Shown: positions 27,283-36,902, counted from the first letter of the stretch. The stretch is DNA of 64,000 bases from Kitasatospora paranensis (GCF_039544005.1 NZ_BAABKV010000001.1:1302001-1366000), one strand, 5' to 3'. Program-made: numbers and translations. Notes: a model not told the origin generated them from the sequence alone.

Positions 27283-27787
27283 CGGACTGGGTCAGCGTTC
27301 CGGTGTAGGCCCCGCCGACGGCGCTGGCGGGCACGTCCACGGCGACCGTCGGGTCCCAGCTCGCGGTGTTGTCCCCGACACCGGCGCTCCCGGTGACCAC
27401 CGTCTGCGCGGAGTTGCTCAGCGTCACGTTCGTCGTGGTGACGGTGATGGTGCCGGTCGTCGTCACCGTCCCGGGCGAGTAGGTGGCACTGGTGGCGGGA
27501 ATGGTCAACGATCCGTTCGCGAAGTCCGTCTCCGCCGCGGTCACCGTCCAGGAGGCCGAGAGGAGGGCGCGGTCGTCGGTGACGGTACAGGGGCCGATCG
27601 GTGCACTGATCGTGGTGCCGGGCGCTCCCGAGCCGAGGCTGGCGCTGGCCGGTACCGACATCGACAATGCACCGGTCGTGACGGTGAACGTGACTGTGGT
27701 GCTGGGGTCGTCCGCGGTGGCGATGCCCGGCTGGACCAGGGCGAGAATGACGGCTGCGGCCGCGACAGACAGGCTTCGTGTACGCAT
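27275..27787 (-). CDS. Secreted WxL-like beta-sandwich protein
   Basis: The 170-residue protein begins MRTRSLSVAAAAVILALVQPG, a clean Sec signal peptide with cleavage near ATADD. The mature part is Thr/Ser/Val-rich beta sequence with CTVTDDRALL, ASWTVTAAETDF and a C-terminal DPTVAVDVPASAVGGAYTGTLTQSVA that is typical of WxL-domain surface proteins. The tripeptide WxL itself is not present, so this is a divergent member. GGGAG precedes the ATG at 27787. It heads a three-gene unit with the DUF916 partner. Confidence 0.7.
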   Translation of the reverse strand: MRTRSLSVAAAAVILALVQPGIATADDPSTTVTFTVTTGALSMSVPASASLGSGAPGTTISAPIGPCTVTDDRALLSASWTVTAAETDFANGSLTIPATSATYSPGTVTTTGTITVTTTNVTLSNSAQTVVTGSAGVGDNTASWDPTVAVDVPASAVGGAYTGTLTQSVA

Positions 27788-28133
27788 GATGGCTCCCGGA
27801 GTAGCCCGCCAGAGGACATCCCGACTGACGGCGGACATGCTGGTTGACGCGACTCAGGCAATCCGGCCCGACCTGTTTGCACAAGGCGACGCGCGCCGCG
27901 TTGCGCCACACGAATGGCGATATCCCAGCCGGAGCGAGGCCCGGCTCGCCTCGCCGACGCCCCTCGGACCGCCTGACGGCACGTCCGACGGTGAACCCGC
28001 ACGCGGGTCACGGCAGGATCCACCGGTCGCGCGCGTTCGAGTCGTTCGGCGCTCAGGATTCCCCGAATCCGCCCGTCCTGACAGGCCGACAGGCACCGTC
28101 GAACCGGCTGTGCTCGAACGGATGGACCTTTTC
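27788..28133. other. Non-coding stretch upstream of the WxL-like locus
   Basis: I see no gene in these 346 bases. The right end of the WxL-like gene should have its promoter here. The far right abuts the exonuclease III fragment. Confidence 0.5.
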
Positions 28134-28295
28134 CAACAGGCGCCCATCCGCTGGCGGATCGACCATCCGATCGCCACCCCGGGCCTGGCCGCCCGCTGCA
28201 TCGATGCGTCCGTCGAACGCGCCGCCTCCCACGGCGAGCGCTGGTCCGAACACGCACCCGTCATGGCGATGTTCGACATCGGCCAACTCCGCTAG
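28134..28295 (+). pseudogene. C-terminal fragment of an exonuclease III gene
   Basis: The frame reads RWRIDHPIATPGLAARCIDA, then SVERAASHGERWSEHAPV, and ends DIGQLR followed by TAG. This aligns with the last ~52 residues of the xth gene at 21766 (WRIDYQIASPGLAAKAVEA, ERWSDHAPV, DLGQLL). No upstream part is present. It is a dead fragment, perhaps from a duplication or a transferred xth. Confidence 0.85.
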
Positions 28296-28488
28296 CGCTG
28301 ATCGAAGATGGAGAGGGCCCGTGAGACTCCTCGGTCACAGCCGATTCCGGGGCCGGGGCAGAACCTGGGCGCTCTCCCATCACCGCACCGCACGCCACCC
28401 GGCGAAGGTCACACCGTTCGCGAGAGAGGGCAGACGCGGGTGGTGCAGATACTCGGCGGGGCCCGGCAAGTGGCGACGGCGGGCAGGG

Positions 28489-29429
28489 TCAGTCGTTGAA
28501 CGCCGCGGCCACGGTGCCTCCGAGCTGGTTCAGGACGTCCCGTGAGAGTTGCACCGAGCCGGTGAACGACAAGAAGGCGTGGGTGGCACCCTTGACCGGG
28601 ACGTAGGTGACCGGAACGCCGGCGTCGGCGAGCCTTTGCGCGTACCGACCCCCTGGTCCCGCAGCGGATCGAGCTCGGCGGTGAGGATGACGGCGGGGGG
28701 CAGCCCGGCCAGGTCGTCGGTCCTCGCCGGCGAGACTCGCGGGTCGAGCCCTTCGTCGGGAGTGGAGAGGTAGAGGCCCCAGAACCATTCGAGCCATGAG
28801 CGGGTCAGCAGCGGTCCGGCCGCATTTTCGTACATCGAGGGACTGTCGTCGAACCGGTCGACCGCCGGATACGCCAGCACCTGGAGCGCGATCCGCGGGC
28901 CACCACGCCGTTGGGCTTCCTGCGCTACGGCGGCGGCGAGGTTGCCGCCGGCGCTCTCACCGAACACCGCGATGTGCTGACCGTCGCCGCAGAAGCTGCC
29001 GGCGTTGGCCGCGACCCAGCTGACGGCGGCGTAGGCGTCTTCGATCGCCGCCGGGAAGCGGTGCTCCGGGGCCAGCCGGTAGTCGACGGAGACCACGATC
29101 GTGCCGGAGCGGTTGGCGATGATGCGGGCAATGTGGTCCTGGCTGTCCAGGTCCCCGAGGACCCATCCGCCGCCGTGGAAGAAGACCGTCACGGGCAGCG
29201 GCCCTGAGCGCGACACGCCGGCGGGGGCGTAGATACGGATCGGGACCTCGATGCCTTCGGCGGCGGCCGTGGTGTCGTGCACGCCGCCGACCGGTTCGGG
29301 GTCACCGGCGAGGGCGGTGAGGCTGCGCGCGAAAGCACGGTTCTCGGTGACCGTCAGGCTCTCCGGCGCGGGTCCACCTCCTTCGGCCAACTGTGCGAGC
29401 AGGGCGTCGATCTGGGGGTCGAGCGACAT
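28489..29429 (-). CDS. Alpha/beta hydrolase, hormone-sensitive-lipase family esterase (frameshifted)
   Basis: With one base restored in the C run at 28649-28653 the product has 313 residues. It has the oxyanion-hole motif FFHGGGWVLGD, nucleophile elbow GESAGGN, and the catalytic Asp and His regions (ELDPLRDQG and GATHAFLSF). It hydrolyses short-chain esters; the natural substrate is unknown. It is divergent from a TetR gene, with two dyads between them. Confidence 0.88.
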
Positions 29430-29465
29430 GGTGAGCACCCTCCTGAAGGCCGCCGGAACGGCAGA

Positions 29466-29518
29466 TTGGAATCAGCGTTCCAAGTTCTATGTCCTCCAGA
29501 TCTGGAATAGCAATTCCA
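29466..29518. promoter_or_regulatory. Two TetR-type dyads between esterase and TetR genes
   Basis: Dyad one: TTGGAA (29466-29471) and TTCCAA (29478-29483). Dyad two: TGGAAT (29503-29508) and ATTCCA (29513-29518). They share the half-site TGGAA and their centres are 36 bases apart. Confidence 0.75.
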
Positions 29519-29537
29519 ATCCGGGTAGAGTGCGCGC

Positions 29538-30173
29538 ATGAACGCGTCCGCAGAGCTCGAGGAGCCAGAGCAGCGTCGACTCACCAAGCCCGGCCGAAAG
29601 ACGCGTGAGCGCATCATCGAGGCCGCCGCGGAGCTGATGTTCCACCACGGCGTCGGGGGCACGACCATCCCGGACATCCAGGCGGCCGCTGCAGTCAGCG
29701 CATCGCAGATCTACCACTACTTCGGCGACAAGCGGGGCTTGGTCCTGGCGGTGATCAACTTCCAAACCGACACCAAGCTCGACCAGCAGCGCCCCCTACT
29801 GGACAACCTGGACAGCATCGACGCGCTGCGGGCCTGGTGTGACACGGCGGCCGACCGGCAGGACGCCATGGGGTGCGCGGGCGGCTGCGAGATCGGCTCA
29901 CTCGCCAGCGAACTCGCCGAGACCGACCCCTCGGCCCGCACGGACCTCTCCGCTTCCTTCGACCGATGGGAACGACCCATCAGGTCGGGGCTCGCCCGCA
30001 TGCAGGCTCGCGGCGAACTGAGCGAGCGCGCCGATGTCGCCGCACTGGCCACCGCCCTGCTGGCCGCCGTCCAAGGCGGCATGCTGCTGTCCCAGGTCCG
30101 CCGGTCGAGCACCGCGTACCGGCATGCCGTTTCGGCGGTGATCGACCACATCGAGAGCTACGTCATTCCGTAA
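29538..30173 (+). CDS. TetR-family transcriptional regulator
   Basis: The 211-residue protein has the N-terminal helix-turn-helix RERIIEAAAELMFHHGVGGTTIPDIQAAAAVSASQIYHYFGDKRGLV followed by a C-terminal ligand domain with MGCAGGCEIGSLASELAE, typical of the TetR_C_6-like subfamily. It very probably represses the divergent esterase gene and itself through the dyads at 29466-29518. Confidence 0.9.
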   Translation: MNASAELEEPEQRRLTKPGRKTRERIIEAAAELMFHHGVGGTTIPDIQAAAAVSASQIYHYFGDKRGLVLAVINFQTDTKLDQQRPLLDNLDSIDALRAWCDTAADRQDAMGCAGGCEIGSLASELAETDPSARTDLSASFDRWERPIRSGLARMQARGELSERADVAALATALLAAVQGGMLLSQVRRSSTAYRHAVSAVIDHIESYVIP

Positions 30174-30433
30174 CCGGACACGCCCACCTCCTCCGGGATG
30201 GAGGTTGGCCCGGCGAGGGCCCCGCATCCGAAGGACAAGCCCCGGGCCAGGAGGGCTCTGATGGCGAGGTCGCGCCAGGTGACCATCGTGCGGGGCGCGT
30301 TGGCCTCCCTGCGTTGGTAGGCATCGGACGACCTGGACAGAAATCCCGACCCCGGAAAGCGAACCCCGGCCACGACGCGCGCGGACATCAGCCCCGGAAC
30401 CGCGTCCGTCCGGGGCGCGGTCCTGGGCTCTGA

Positions 30434-31030
30434 TCAGCGGGCGATCGAGATCGCGAAGGGGGTGAACCCGCTGGACCGGATCACGTGGGGGACGAACAGG
30501 ATCGCGGCCTCCGTGGCGCGGGCGGTCCGGATTCCGCCGAGGTCGGTGATCCACTCCGTGCGCCAGCCGAGGCCGGTGAGCAGGTCGCGGACGGTCTGCT
30601 TGGCCTGCGGATCCTCACCGGAGAGGAACGCGGTCGGGGCCTGGGTGAGGATCGCCGGCGCGGTCATCACCGGGAAGAGCATGGTGTTGAGAGTCTTGAC
30701 GACACTGGTTCCGGGGAGCGCTTCCTGGAGCTGCTCGGCGAGGCTGGAGCCCGGGTAGAGCAGGTCGGCGGGCAGTCCGTCCGGTCCGTCGGTGGTGGCG
30801 TTGGAGACGTCGACGAGGATCTTGCCCTGCAGTTCGGCACGCAGGGCGACGAGCCGCTCGAGGGAGCCTGCGCCCGGGGTGGCGTTGATGACGACCTCCG
30901 CCGTGCGGGCGGCGTCGGCGGCGGCGCCCGGCTCGCGGTCCGCCACCGTCACCTCGTGACCTGCCCGGGTGAGGGCCGTGGCCAGGTTGCCGCCGACGCG
31001 GCCGTTTCCGAGAACTGCGATCGTGGTCAT
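30434..31030 (-). CDS. NADPH-dependent F420 reductase-like NAD(P)-binding protein
   Basis: The 198-residue protein starts MTTIAVLGNGRVGGNLATAL, an NADP-binding Rossmann fold. It continues NATPGAG, KILVDVSNA, VVKTLNTMLFPVM and FLSGEDPQAK as in the F420H2:NADP+ oxidoreductase-like superfamily. It may move hydride between NADPH and F420 or act on a small substrate. It follows the inositol-phosphatase-like gene by about 40 bases and is probably cotranscribed. Confidence 0.82.
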   Translation of the reverse strand: MTTIAVLGNGRVGGNLATALTRAGHEVTVADREPGAAADAARTAEVVINATPGAGSLERLVALRAELQGKILVDVSNATTDGPDGLPADLLYPGSSLAEQLQEALPGTSVVKTLNTMLFPVMTAPAILTQAPTAFLSGEDPQAKQTVRDLLTGLGWRTEWITDLGGIRTARATEAAILFVPHVIRSSGFTPFAISIAR

Positions 31031-31071
31031 GGTGAGGTGGTCCTTCCGTATGGGTGAGTCGTGGCGTGCGG

Positions 31072-31890
31072 TCAGCGCGAGAGCGTGGCGACGGCGTGGG
31101 CGTGGATGCCGGGCGCGGTGGCCAGCAGGCTCTCGCTCTGCGGGGTCCAGGGGCGGCCCTGGGTGTCGGATATCTGTCCGCCGGCCTCGGTGACCAGCAG
31201 TACCCCGGGCAGCAGGTCGGCTCGGGCGCCGGCGAACTGCCAGAAGGCGTCGATCCGGCCGGCGGCCACGTTCACCAGGTGCAGGGTGGCGGGCACGGCG
31301 GTGCGCACCACGAGCGCGTCGAAAAGCATCGCGGTGATCGAGGAGCCGACGCGCCGCACGACCGTCTCGTCCTCGTCCGGCCGGGCCTGGCTGGTGGCCA
31401 CGATGCTCAGACCGAGGTCCGCGGTCGCGGAGACGTGCAGCGGGCGGCCGTCGAGGTGGGCCCCGGCGCCGGTGAGCGCGGTGTAGGTCTCCCCGGTCAA
31501 CGGAAGGTGGACCACAGTGAGCACCGGCTGGTTGTCGCGCACGAGGGTGGCGGTCACCGCCCAATCCGGCAGGGCGTGCAGGTGGTTGACGTTGCCTTCG
31601 GCCGGATCCACGACCCACCACTCGCCCGCCGGGAGCGCGCCGCCGTCGAGCTCGTCCTCCACCCAGCCGGCCTGCGGGCGCAGTTCCGTCAGGGCGGGGC
31701 GCAGGATGGCCAGGGCCGTGTCGTCGTTGGCGGCGAGCGCCCGCATCAGCTCGTCGCGGGTCCGGTAGCGGACCACGTCGCCGAAACGCTCGCGCAGCGC
31801 GGAGCCGGCTGCGCGGACGGCGATCGCGGTCCGGGCGAGCAGGTCGGCGTCGGTGGCGGGGACGCCGGCGGTCTGAAGAATTGTGGACAT
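31072..31890 (-). CDS. Inositol monophosphatase-family protein with altered metal motif
   Basis: The 272-residue protein begins MSTILQTAGVPATDADLLAR. The family framework is visible (WVEDELDGG, WWVVDPAEGNVNHLHALPDWAV, ARADLLPGVLLVTEAGGQISD). The central motif is DPAEGN instead of the usual DPxDGT, so one metal ligand Asp is Glu. The enzyme may therefore have changed activity. It is divergent from a LysR gene, which probably controls it and the F420-reductase-like gene. Confidence 0.8.
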   Translation of the reverse strand: MSTILQTAGVPATDADLLARTAIAVRAAGSALRERFGDVVRYRTRDELMRALAANDDTALAILRPALTELRPQAGWVEDELDGGALPAGEWWVVDPAEGNVNHLHALPDWAVTATLVRDNQPVLTVVHLPLTGETYTALTGAGAHLDGRPLHVSATADLGLSIVATSQARPDEDETVVRRVGSSITAMLFDALVVRTAVPATLHLVNVAAGRIDAFWQFAGARADLLPGVLLVTEAGGQISDTQGRPWTPQSESLLATAPGIHAHAVATLSR

Positions 31891-32020
31891 GGTGGTGCTC
31901 CCGACTCGGTAAAGGATGAGGTGGTGCGGGCGGAATCCGTGCTCTTGCGCCTGCTCTCGAAGATTAGAAGGCAGGCCGATTAACCTCAAGTGCATGTCAA
32001 GCACGGCTAGGATGAGTCTC

Positions 32021-32928
32021 ATGCAATTGGATTTGAACTTGCTCGCCGCGCTCGACGCACTGCTGGAGGAGGGCAGCGTGGCCGGGGCGGCTGCACGCCT
32101 GCATGTCACCGCCCCGGCGATGAGCCGGAGCCTGGGCCGGATCCGGCACACGACCGGGGATCAGATCCTGGTGCGCACCGGCCGCACCATGACGCCGACG
32201 CCGTACGCGATCGCCGTCCGGGCACAGGTGCACGAGCTGCTGCACCAGGTCCAGGGGTGCTGGCACCGAGCCGCGAACTCGATCTGGCCACACTGGAGCG
32301 CACCTTCACACTGCGCTGGCACGACTCCCTGGTCGCCATGAGCGGCCCCGCCCTGCTCGCGGCCGCGCGTGAAGCGGCGCCGGGCGTGCGCCTGCGCTTC
32401 GTCGCCGAATCGAGCACCGACACCCCCGAGTTGCGGCGCGGCCAGGTCGACCTGGAGGCGAACGCCAACCGCCCCGGCGCACCGGACATCCGGGCCGAGA
32501 ACGTGGGCGAGACCCCTCTGGTCATGGCCGTGCGATCGGCGCACCCCTTCACCCGCGTCAAGGCCGTCACCGCGCAGCAGTACGCCGCCGCCGAGCACGT
32601 CACCGTCTCGCGGCGCGGAAACCTCAGCAATGCCCTCGACGACGCCCTGGCCCGCCTCGGCCTCACCCGCCGCGTGGTGGCGACCGCACCCACGGAAGCG
32701 GCCGCGCTGGCGTTCGCGCGCGACTCCGATCTGGTGATCAGCGTCCCCCGAGCCACCACGCGCTCCGCGGTCACCGACCTCGGCCTGGTGGTGCTTCCCC
32801 TGCCGCTCGAACTGCCTTCGGCACCCGTCTACCTGTCGTGGCATCAGCGCTACGACACCGACCCCGGACACGCCTGGCTGCGCGGACTGGCACGTATCGC
32901 GCTGACCGTAGGCGGAGCGCCGTCGTAG
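32021..32928 (+). CDS. LysR-family transcriptional regulator (frameshifted)
   Basis: Restoring one base in the G run at 32254-32257 gives about 302 residues. The N-terminal helix-turn-helix is clear (MQLDLNLLAALDALLEEGS, AARLHVTAPAMSRSLGRIR), followed by a periplasmic-binding-like effector domain (LMVMAVRSAHP..., SVPRATTRSAV). The ATG at 32021 or the in-frame ATG at 32012 may be used. It is divergent from the inositol phosphatase-like gene and is its likely regulator. Confidence 0.85.
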
Positions 32929-33087
32929 TCGGCGCCGTCCGGGCGCCCCACCCGTGCGCCTGGACGCACGGCCGGTCACTGTGCGATTTCCCTCAGGTCA
33001 CCGGGCCCGGCGTCAGGCGTAGCGGCCGACCGCTGCGGGGCGGCCAGGCCGACGTCTGCCGCTCACGACGGCGGTCCCGTAAACCCT

Positions 33088-34221
33088 TCACTCGGTCGGC
33101 TCGTGGCCGTTGAGGAGGTTGAGCAGGGCGGTGGGGGCGTTGTCGCCGAAGATGAGCCGGTGGTTCTTGTCGGATTCGGCGGCGAAGTGGGCGCTGCGGG
33201 GGAAGAGGGCGTGTTCGTATTCCGTGAGGGCGGTTTCGATGTCGTGGGGGTGTGCGGCGATGGCTTTGCCGAGTTCGGCGCCGTCGAGCATGGCGAGGTT
33301 GGCGCCCTCCCCGGCGAAGGGTGACATGAGGTGGGCGGCGTCGCCCAGCAGCGTCACTCCGGGAACGCGGTCCCAGCGGTGGCCGATCGGCAGGGCGCTG
33401 ATCGGGCGCGGGTTGAGGGCGGTTTCGCCGTCGGTGATGAGTGCGGTGAGCTCGGGTGCCCATCCCGAGAATTCTGCCGCGATCCGGGCCGCCGCCGTTT
33501 CGGGGCAGGCGAGGATGGCGGTGATCCATTCCTGCGGCTTAGTGAGAGCGACGTAGGTGTGCAGGACGGCGTCGGTCTCGCGGTGGCCGAGGATGCCCTT
33601 GCCGGCCGTGACGGCGAACAGGGAACCGTCGCCGGTGGCCTTGGCTGCTGCGGGGTGGCGTTGGTCGGCGTCGTACAGGTACGTCTCGATGAACGAGGTG
33701 CCGACGTACTCGGGCTGCGCATCGGAGAGCAGCGGCCGGACCTTCGACCAGGCGCCGTCCGCGCCCACGAGGAGGTCGGTCGTCACGATCGACCCGTCGG
33801 CGAACGCCAGCTCGTGCTTTCCGTCTCCCAGGGGGCGGACACCGGTGAGCTTGTGTCCCCACCGGATCGTCTCGTCGGGCAGCGAGTCGAGCAGGATCCG
33901 GCGCAGGTCTCCGCGGAGCACCTCGGGGCGCGCGCCCGTGCCGTCGTCGGGCCGGTCGAGCAGGACCGCGCCGCCCTGGTCGAGCACGCGCAGGGCCTGG
34001 CCGCCTTCGTGGATGATCGCGCGGAACTCGTCGGTGAGGCCGGCCGCTTCGAGGGCGAGCTGGCCGTTGTACTCGTGGAGGTCGAGCTGGCCGCCCTGGG
34101 TGCGGGCCTGGGCCGATGTCTCGGCTTCGTGGATGGTCGCGGGGATGCCGTGCAGGTGCAGGACCCGGGCGAGGGTCAGGCCGCCGAGTCCGGCGCCGAT
34201 GATCGTGACGGGAGTGGTCAT
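33088..34221 (-). CDS. FAD-dependent monooxygenase, TetX-like
   Basis: The 377-residue protein shows the three flavoprotein hydroxylase motifs: GAGLGGLTLARVL at the N terminus, the DG motif in LLVGADGAWSKVRPLL, and GDAAHLMSPFAGEGANLAM. Sequence order resembles the TetX/para-hydroxybenzoate hydroxylase group that oxidises aromatic compounds, including some tetracyclines. Substrate not known. It is divergent from a TetR gene that likely represses it. Confidence 0.88.
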   Translation of the reverse strand: MTTPVTIIGAGLGGLTLARVLHLHGIPATIHEAETSAQARTQGGQLDLHEYNGQLALEAAGLTDEFRAIIHEGGQALRVLDQGGAVLLDRPDDGTGARPEVLRGDLRRILLDSLPDETIRWGHKLTGVRPLGDGKHELAFADGSIVTTDLLVGADGAWSKVRPLLSDAQPEYVGTSFIETYLYDADQRHPAAAKATGDGSLFAVTAGKGILGHRETDAVLHTYVALTKPQEWITAILACPETAAARIAAEFSGWAPELTALITDGETALNPRPISALPIGHRWDRVPGVTLLGDAAHLMSPFAGEGANLAMLDGAELGKAIAAHPHDIETALTEYEHALFPRSAHFAAESDKNHRLIFGDNAPTALLNLLNGHEPTE

Positions 34222-34263
34222 GGTGGTTTTCCTTTCGGCTGGACACGCTCTACTCGGGTACAG

Positions 34264-34318
34264 TGTTCGCAGTAATGGCGTCACGATAGCACTACTGCGA
34301 ACAGTGGACGCAGTAGTG
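34264..34318. promoter_or_regulatory. Overlapping inverted repeats between TetX-like and TetR genes
   Basis: TGTTCGCAGTA (34264-34274) pairs perfectly with TACTGCGAACA (34293-34303). A second perfect 10-base pair overlaps it: CACTACTGCG (34290-34299) with CGCAGTAGTG (34309-34318). Three half-sites therefore occur in alternating orientation. Confidence 0.8.
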
Positions 34319-34330
34319 GGGAGGAAACCG

Positions 34331-35058
34331 ATGGACGACGCTCACACGGTGATCTGGAACCGGCCTGAGCGGGCCGCGAAGGGCCCCGCACCCTCACGCA
34401 CCCGAGCGGAGATCACCGCCGCCGCCATCGCGATCGCCGACGCCGAGGGCATCGAGGCACTGTCCATGCGGCGCGTCGCCAAGGACCTGGGAACGGGCAC
34501 AGCCTCGCTCTACCGCTACCTGGCGTCCAAGGACGACCTGATCGACCTCATGCTCGACGCCGTGGCGGCCGAGGACGGCGGCCAGCCCGCCCCCACCGGC
34601 GACTGGCGCAGCGACCTGCGAAGCCTGGCCCAGCGAACCCGGGCCACCATCCACCGGCATCCCTGGATGGCCTCCCTCGCGGCAGGGCGCCCCTCGCTCG
34701 GACCGAACTCCTCGACGCCACCGAACACGCACTCGCCGCCCTCGATCCCCTCGGCTTCGACATCGACGTCATGATCACCGTCGTCGACACCCTGCAGGCC
34801 TTCGTCCGCGGCTACGCCATCGGCGAACTCGCCCAGCAGGAGGCCGTCCGACGCTCCGGAGTCGGCAACCAGGAATGGATGGACGCCCACAAGCCCTACC
34901 TCGACCAGGTCGTCGAGAACGGGCGCCACCCACACCTCGCCCGCGTCATTCGCGATGCCGAGCTCCCCCACGCGGCCGACAGCGCCGAGCGCGGATTCCA
35001 GCTGGGCCTCGAACGGCTCCTCGACGGGTGGGAGAGCAACCTCCCAGGCCGGCCCTGA
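34331..35058 (+). CDS. TetR-family regulator with TetR_C (tetracyclin-type) domain (frameshifted)
   Basis: With one base restored near 34707 the product has about 242 residues. The DNA-binding domain (ITAAAIAIADAEGIEALSMRRVAKDLGTGTASLYRYLASKDDL) is followed by a TetR-C-like domain with WMASLAAGRPSLGPN. It resembles tetracycline-type repressors, in line with the TetX-like monooxygenase it faces. Confidence 0.85.
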
Positions 35059-35238
35059 CGATCCGGCAGCGCCGACAGGGCTCCGCACCACGGCACCGGT
35101 TGTCCCGAGTCGGCGACCACCACCCGGTCAGCGCCCGACACGGCCACGGCGCCGCGCTGACCACCTCTTCGACCGCTCTCCAAGCCAGTTGTCGCAGTCG
35201 CGTCGAGGCCTTCGACTGTCGCTGGTCACGAGGATGCT

Positions 35239-36837
35239 TCAGGCCGGCTGGAGGATCGCCTCGATGAGGTGTGGCCCGGGCGTGGCCAGCGCGGTGGAGA
35301 ACTGTTCGGCCAGTTCGGCTGTGCTGGCAGCCCGGGTCGCGGGGACGCCCATGCCGGTGGCCACGGCGGTGAAGTCGATGTCCGGTCGGCCGAGGTCGAA
35401 GAGGGCGTTGGCGGCCGGTCCGGCCTGGCCGGCGCCGACGCGGTCAAGTTCGGCGCGCAGGATTGCGTAGGAGCGATTGTTGAGGATGACGGTGGTCACG
35501 TCGAGCTTCTCGCGCGCCTGTGTCCATAGTCCGGAGATGGTGTAGAGCGCGCTGCCGTCAGCCTGCAGGCAGACGACGGGCCGTTCGGGACATGCAATAG
35601 CTGCTCCTGCAGCCACGGGAATGCCCTGCCCGATGGCCAGTCCGGTCAGGCCCAGCACGTCGTGTGGTGCAGCGTTGGCGGTCGCCGAGAAGAGGGTGTT
35701 CATTCCCTCGGTGATCGACTCGTCGACGACGATTGCTTCCGGTGGGAGCAGGGCGCCGATGACCTTGGCCCAGTTGCCCGTGCGCAACGGCTCGTCCGCG
35801 ACGGGAGGGTGGGTGTCCTGCGCCGGCAGCACTGCGAGGGTGTCCGGCGCGACGGTGTCCGCCAGTTCGCTCAGCGCGTCGATGACATCGAAGCCCTCGT
35901 CGGGGACGAAGCGGTGCACGCGCGTCCCCGGTGGAGTGAGGAGGCCCGGACGGCCCGGGTAGGCGAACGATGCCACTGGTTCGCGTGCTCCGACCAGGAC
36001 CAGGTGCTTGATACCTGCGAGCTGCTGGTTGACGGTTTCAGCCCGGTAGCCCAAGGACTGGATCGCCGGTACGCCGACGCCGCGCCGCAGCCGGGCGGGC
36101 CAGGTCGGGCAGAAGGCGGCGGTTCCGGTGGCCTTCCGTATTCGGTCGGCAGCCTGCAGACCGCGCTCGCCCAGTCCGGCTCCGTCGATCAGCAGTGCGA
36201 CGTGCTCAGCACCGGCGACCAGTGCAGCCGTGGTTTCCACGTCTGCGCGGGTGACGCAACGCCGTGGCGGTGCCGACAGATGTGGCACGGGCGGGGCGCT
36301 CTCCTCCCAGGAGAGGTCGGCGGCGACGATGAGGGTGGAGATCGCGCCGGAGGTACCGGTGTGTGACCGGTCCGGGGCACCGGGCACCCCCGCGCTCATC
36401 GCTGCTGCCACGGCTGCGGCGGTGTCGCGACCGATGTGCGCCGCGGTCTGTGGTCGGCGCACCCAGTGGGAGACGGTCGCGGCTGCGGCATCGATGTCGG
36501 ATTCCAGGGGCGAGTCGAGCTCCTTGTGCGAGCGGGCGTGGTCGCCCACGACGTTGACGACGGGGGTGTGCGCTCGGCGGGCGTTGTGGAGGTTCGCCAG
36601 GCCGTTGGCCAGGCCGGGGCCGAGGTGGAGCAAGGTCGCGGCCGGCCTGCCGGCCATGCGGGCGTAGCCGTCGGCAGCCCCGGTGGCTACTCCTTCGAAC
36701 AGACACAGCACACCGCGCATGGCCGGGTGGCGGTCGAGCGCCGCGACGAACTGCATCTCCGACGTACCCGGATTGGCAAAGCAGACGTCCACACCAATGT
36801 TGAGGAGGGTGCGCAGGGGAGTCTCGGCACCGTTCAT
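35239..36837 (-). CDS. Thiamine-diphosphate enzyme, acetolactate synthase-like large subunit
   Basis: The 532-residue protein has the N-terminal PYR domain with the activating Glu in FEGVATGAADGYARMAG and the C-terminal PP domain with LQADGSALYTISGLWTQ then ILNNRSYAIL. The family decarboxylates or condenses 2-keto acids; the ADGS motif replaces the more usual GDGS. Known relatives include acetolactate synthase and benzoylformate decarboxylase. Its place beside a thioesterase remnant and an FAD hydroxylase suggests secondary metabolism, but no product can be named. Confidence 0.88.
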   Translation of the reverse strand: MNGAETPLRTLLNIGVDVCFANPGTSEMQFVAALDRHPAMRGVLCLFEGVATGAADGYARMAGRPAATLLHLGPGLANGLANLHNARRAHTPVVNVVGDHARSHKELDSPLESDIDAAAATVSHWVRRPQTAAHIGRDTAAAVAAAMSAGVPGAPDRSHTGTSGAISTLIVAADLSWEESAPPVPHLSAPPRRCVTRADVETTAALVAGAEHVALLIDGAGLGERGLQAADRIRKATGTAAFCPTWPARLRRGVGVPAIQSLGYRAETVNQQLAGIKHLVLVGAREPVASFAYPGRPGLLTPPGTRVHRFVPDEGFDVIDALSELADTVAPDTLAVLPAQDTHPPVADEPLRTGNWAKVIGALLPPEAIVVDESITEGMNTLFSATANAAPHDVLGLTGLAIGQGIPVAAGAAIACPERPVVCLQADGSALYTISGLWTQAREKLDVTTVILNNRSYAILRAELDRVGAGQAGPAANALFDLGRPDIDFTAVATGMGVPATRAASTAELAEQFSTALATPGPHLIEAILQPA

Positions 36838-36902
36838 AAAAGCCGATCACCTTCCATTGATCCTTTTGAGCCGCGCTGTTCTCGCTGGTAGAGGCCTGTC
36901 AC

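Noticed and set aside
30158..30388. Small leftward frame downstream of the TetR gene
   Set aside because: No ribosome site, no homology I recognise, and it overlaps the TetR stop; nothing beyond chance openness supports it.
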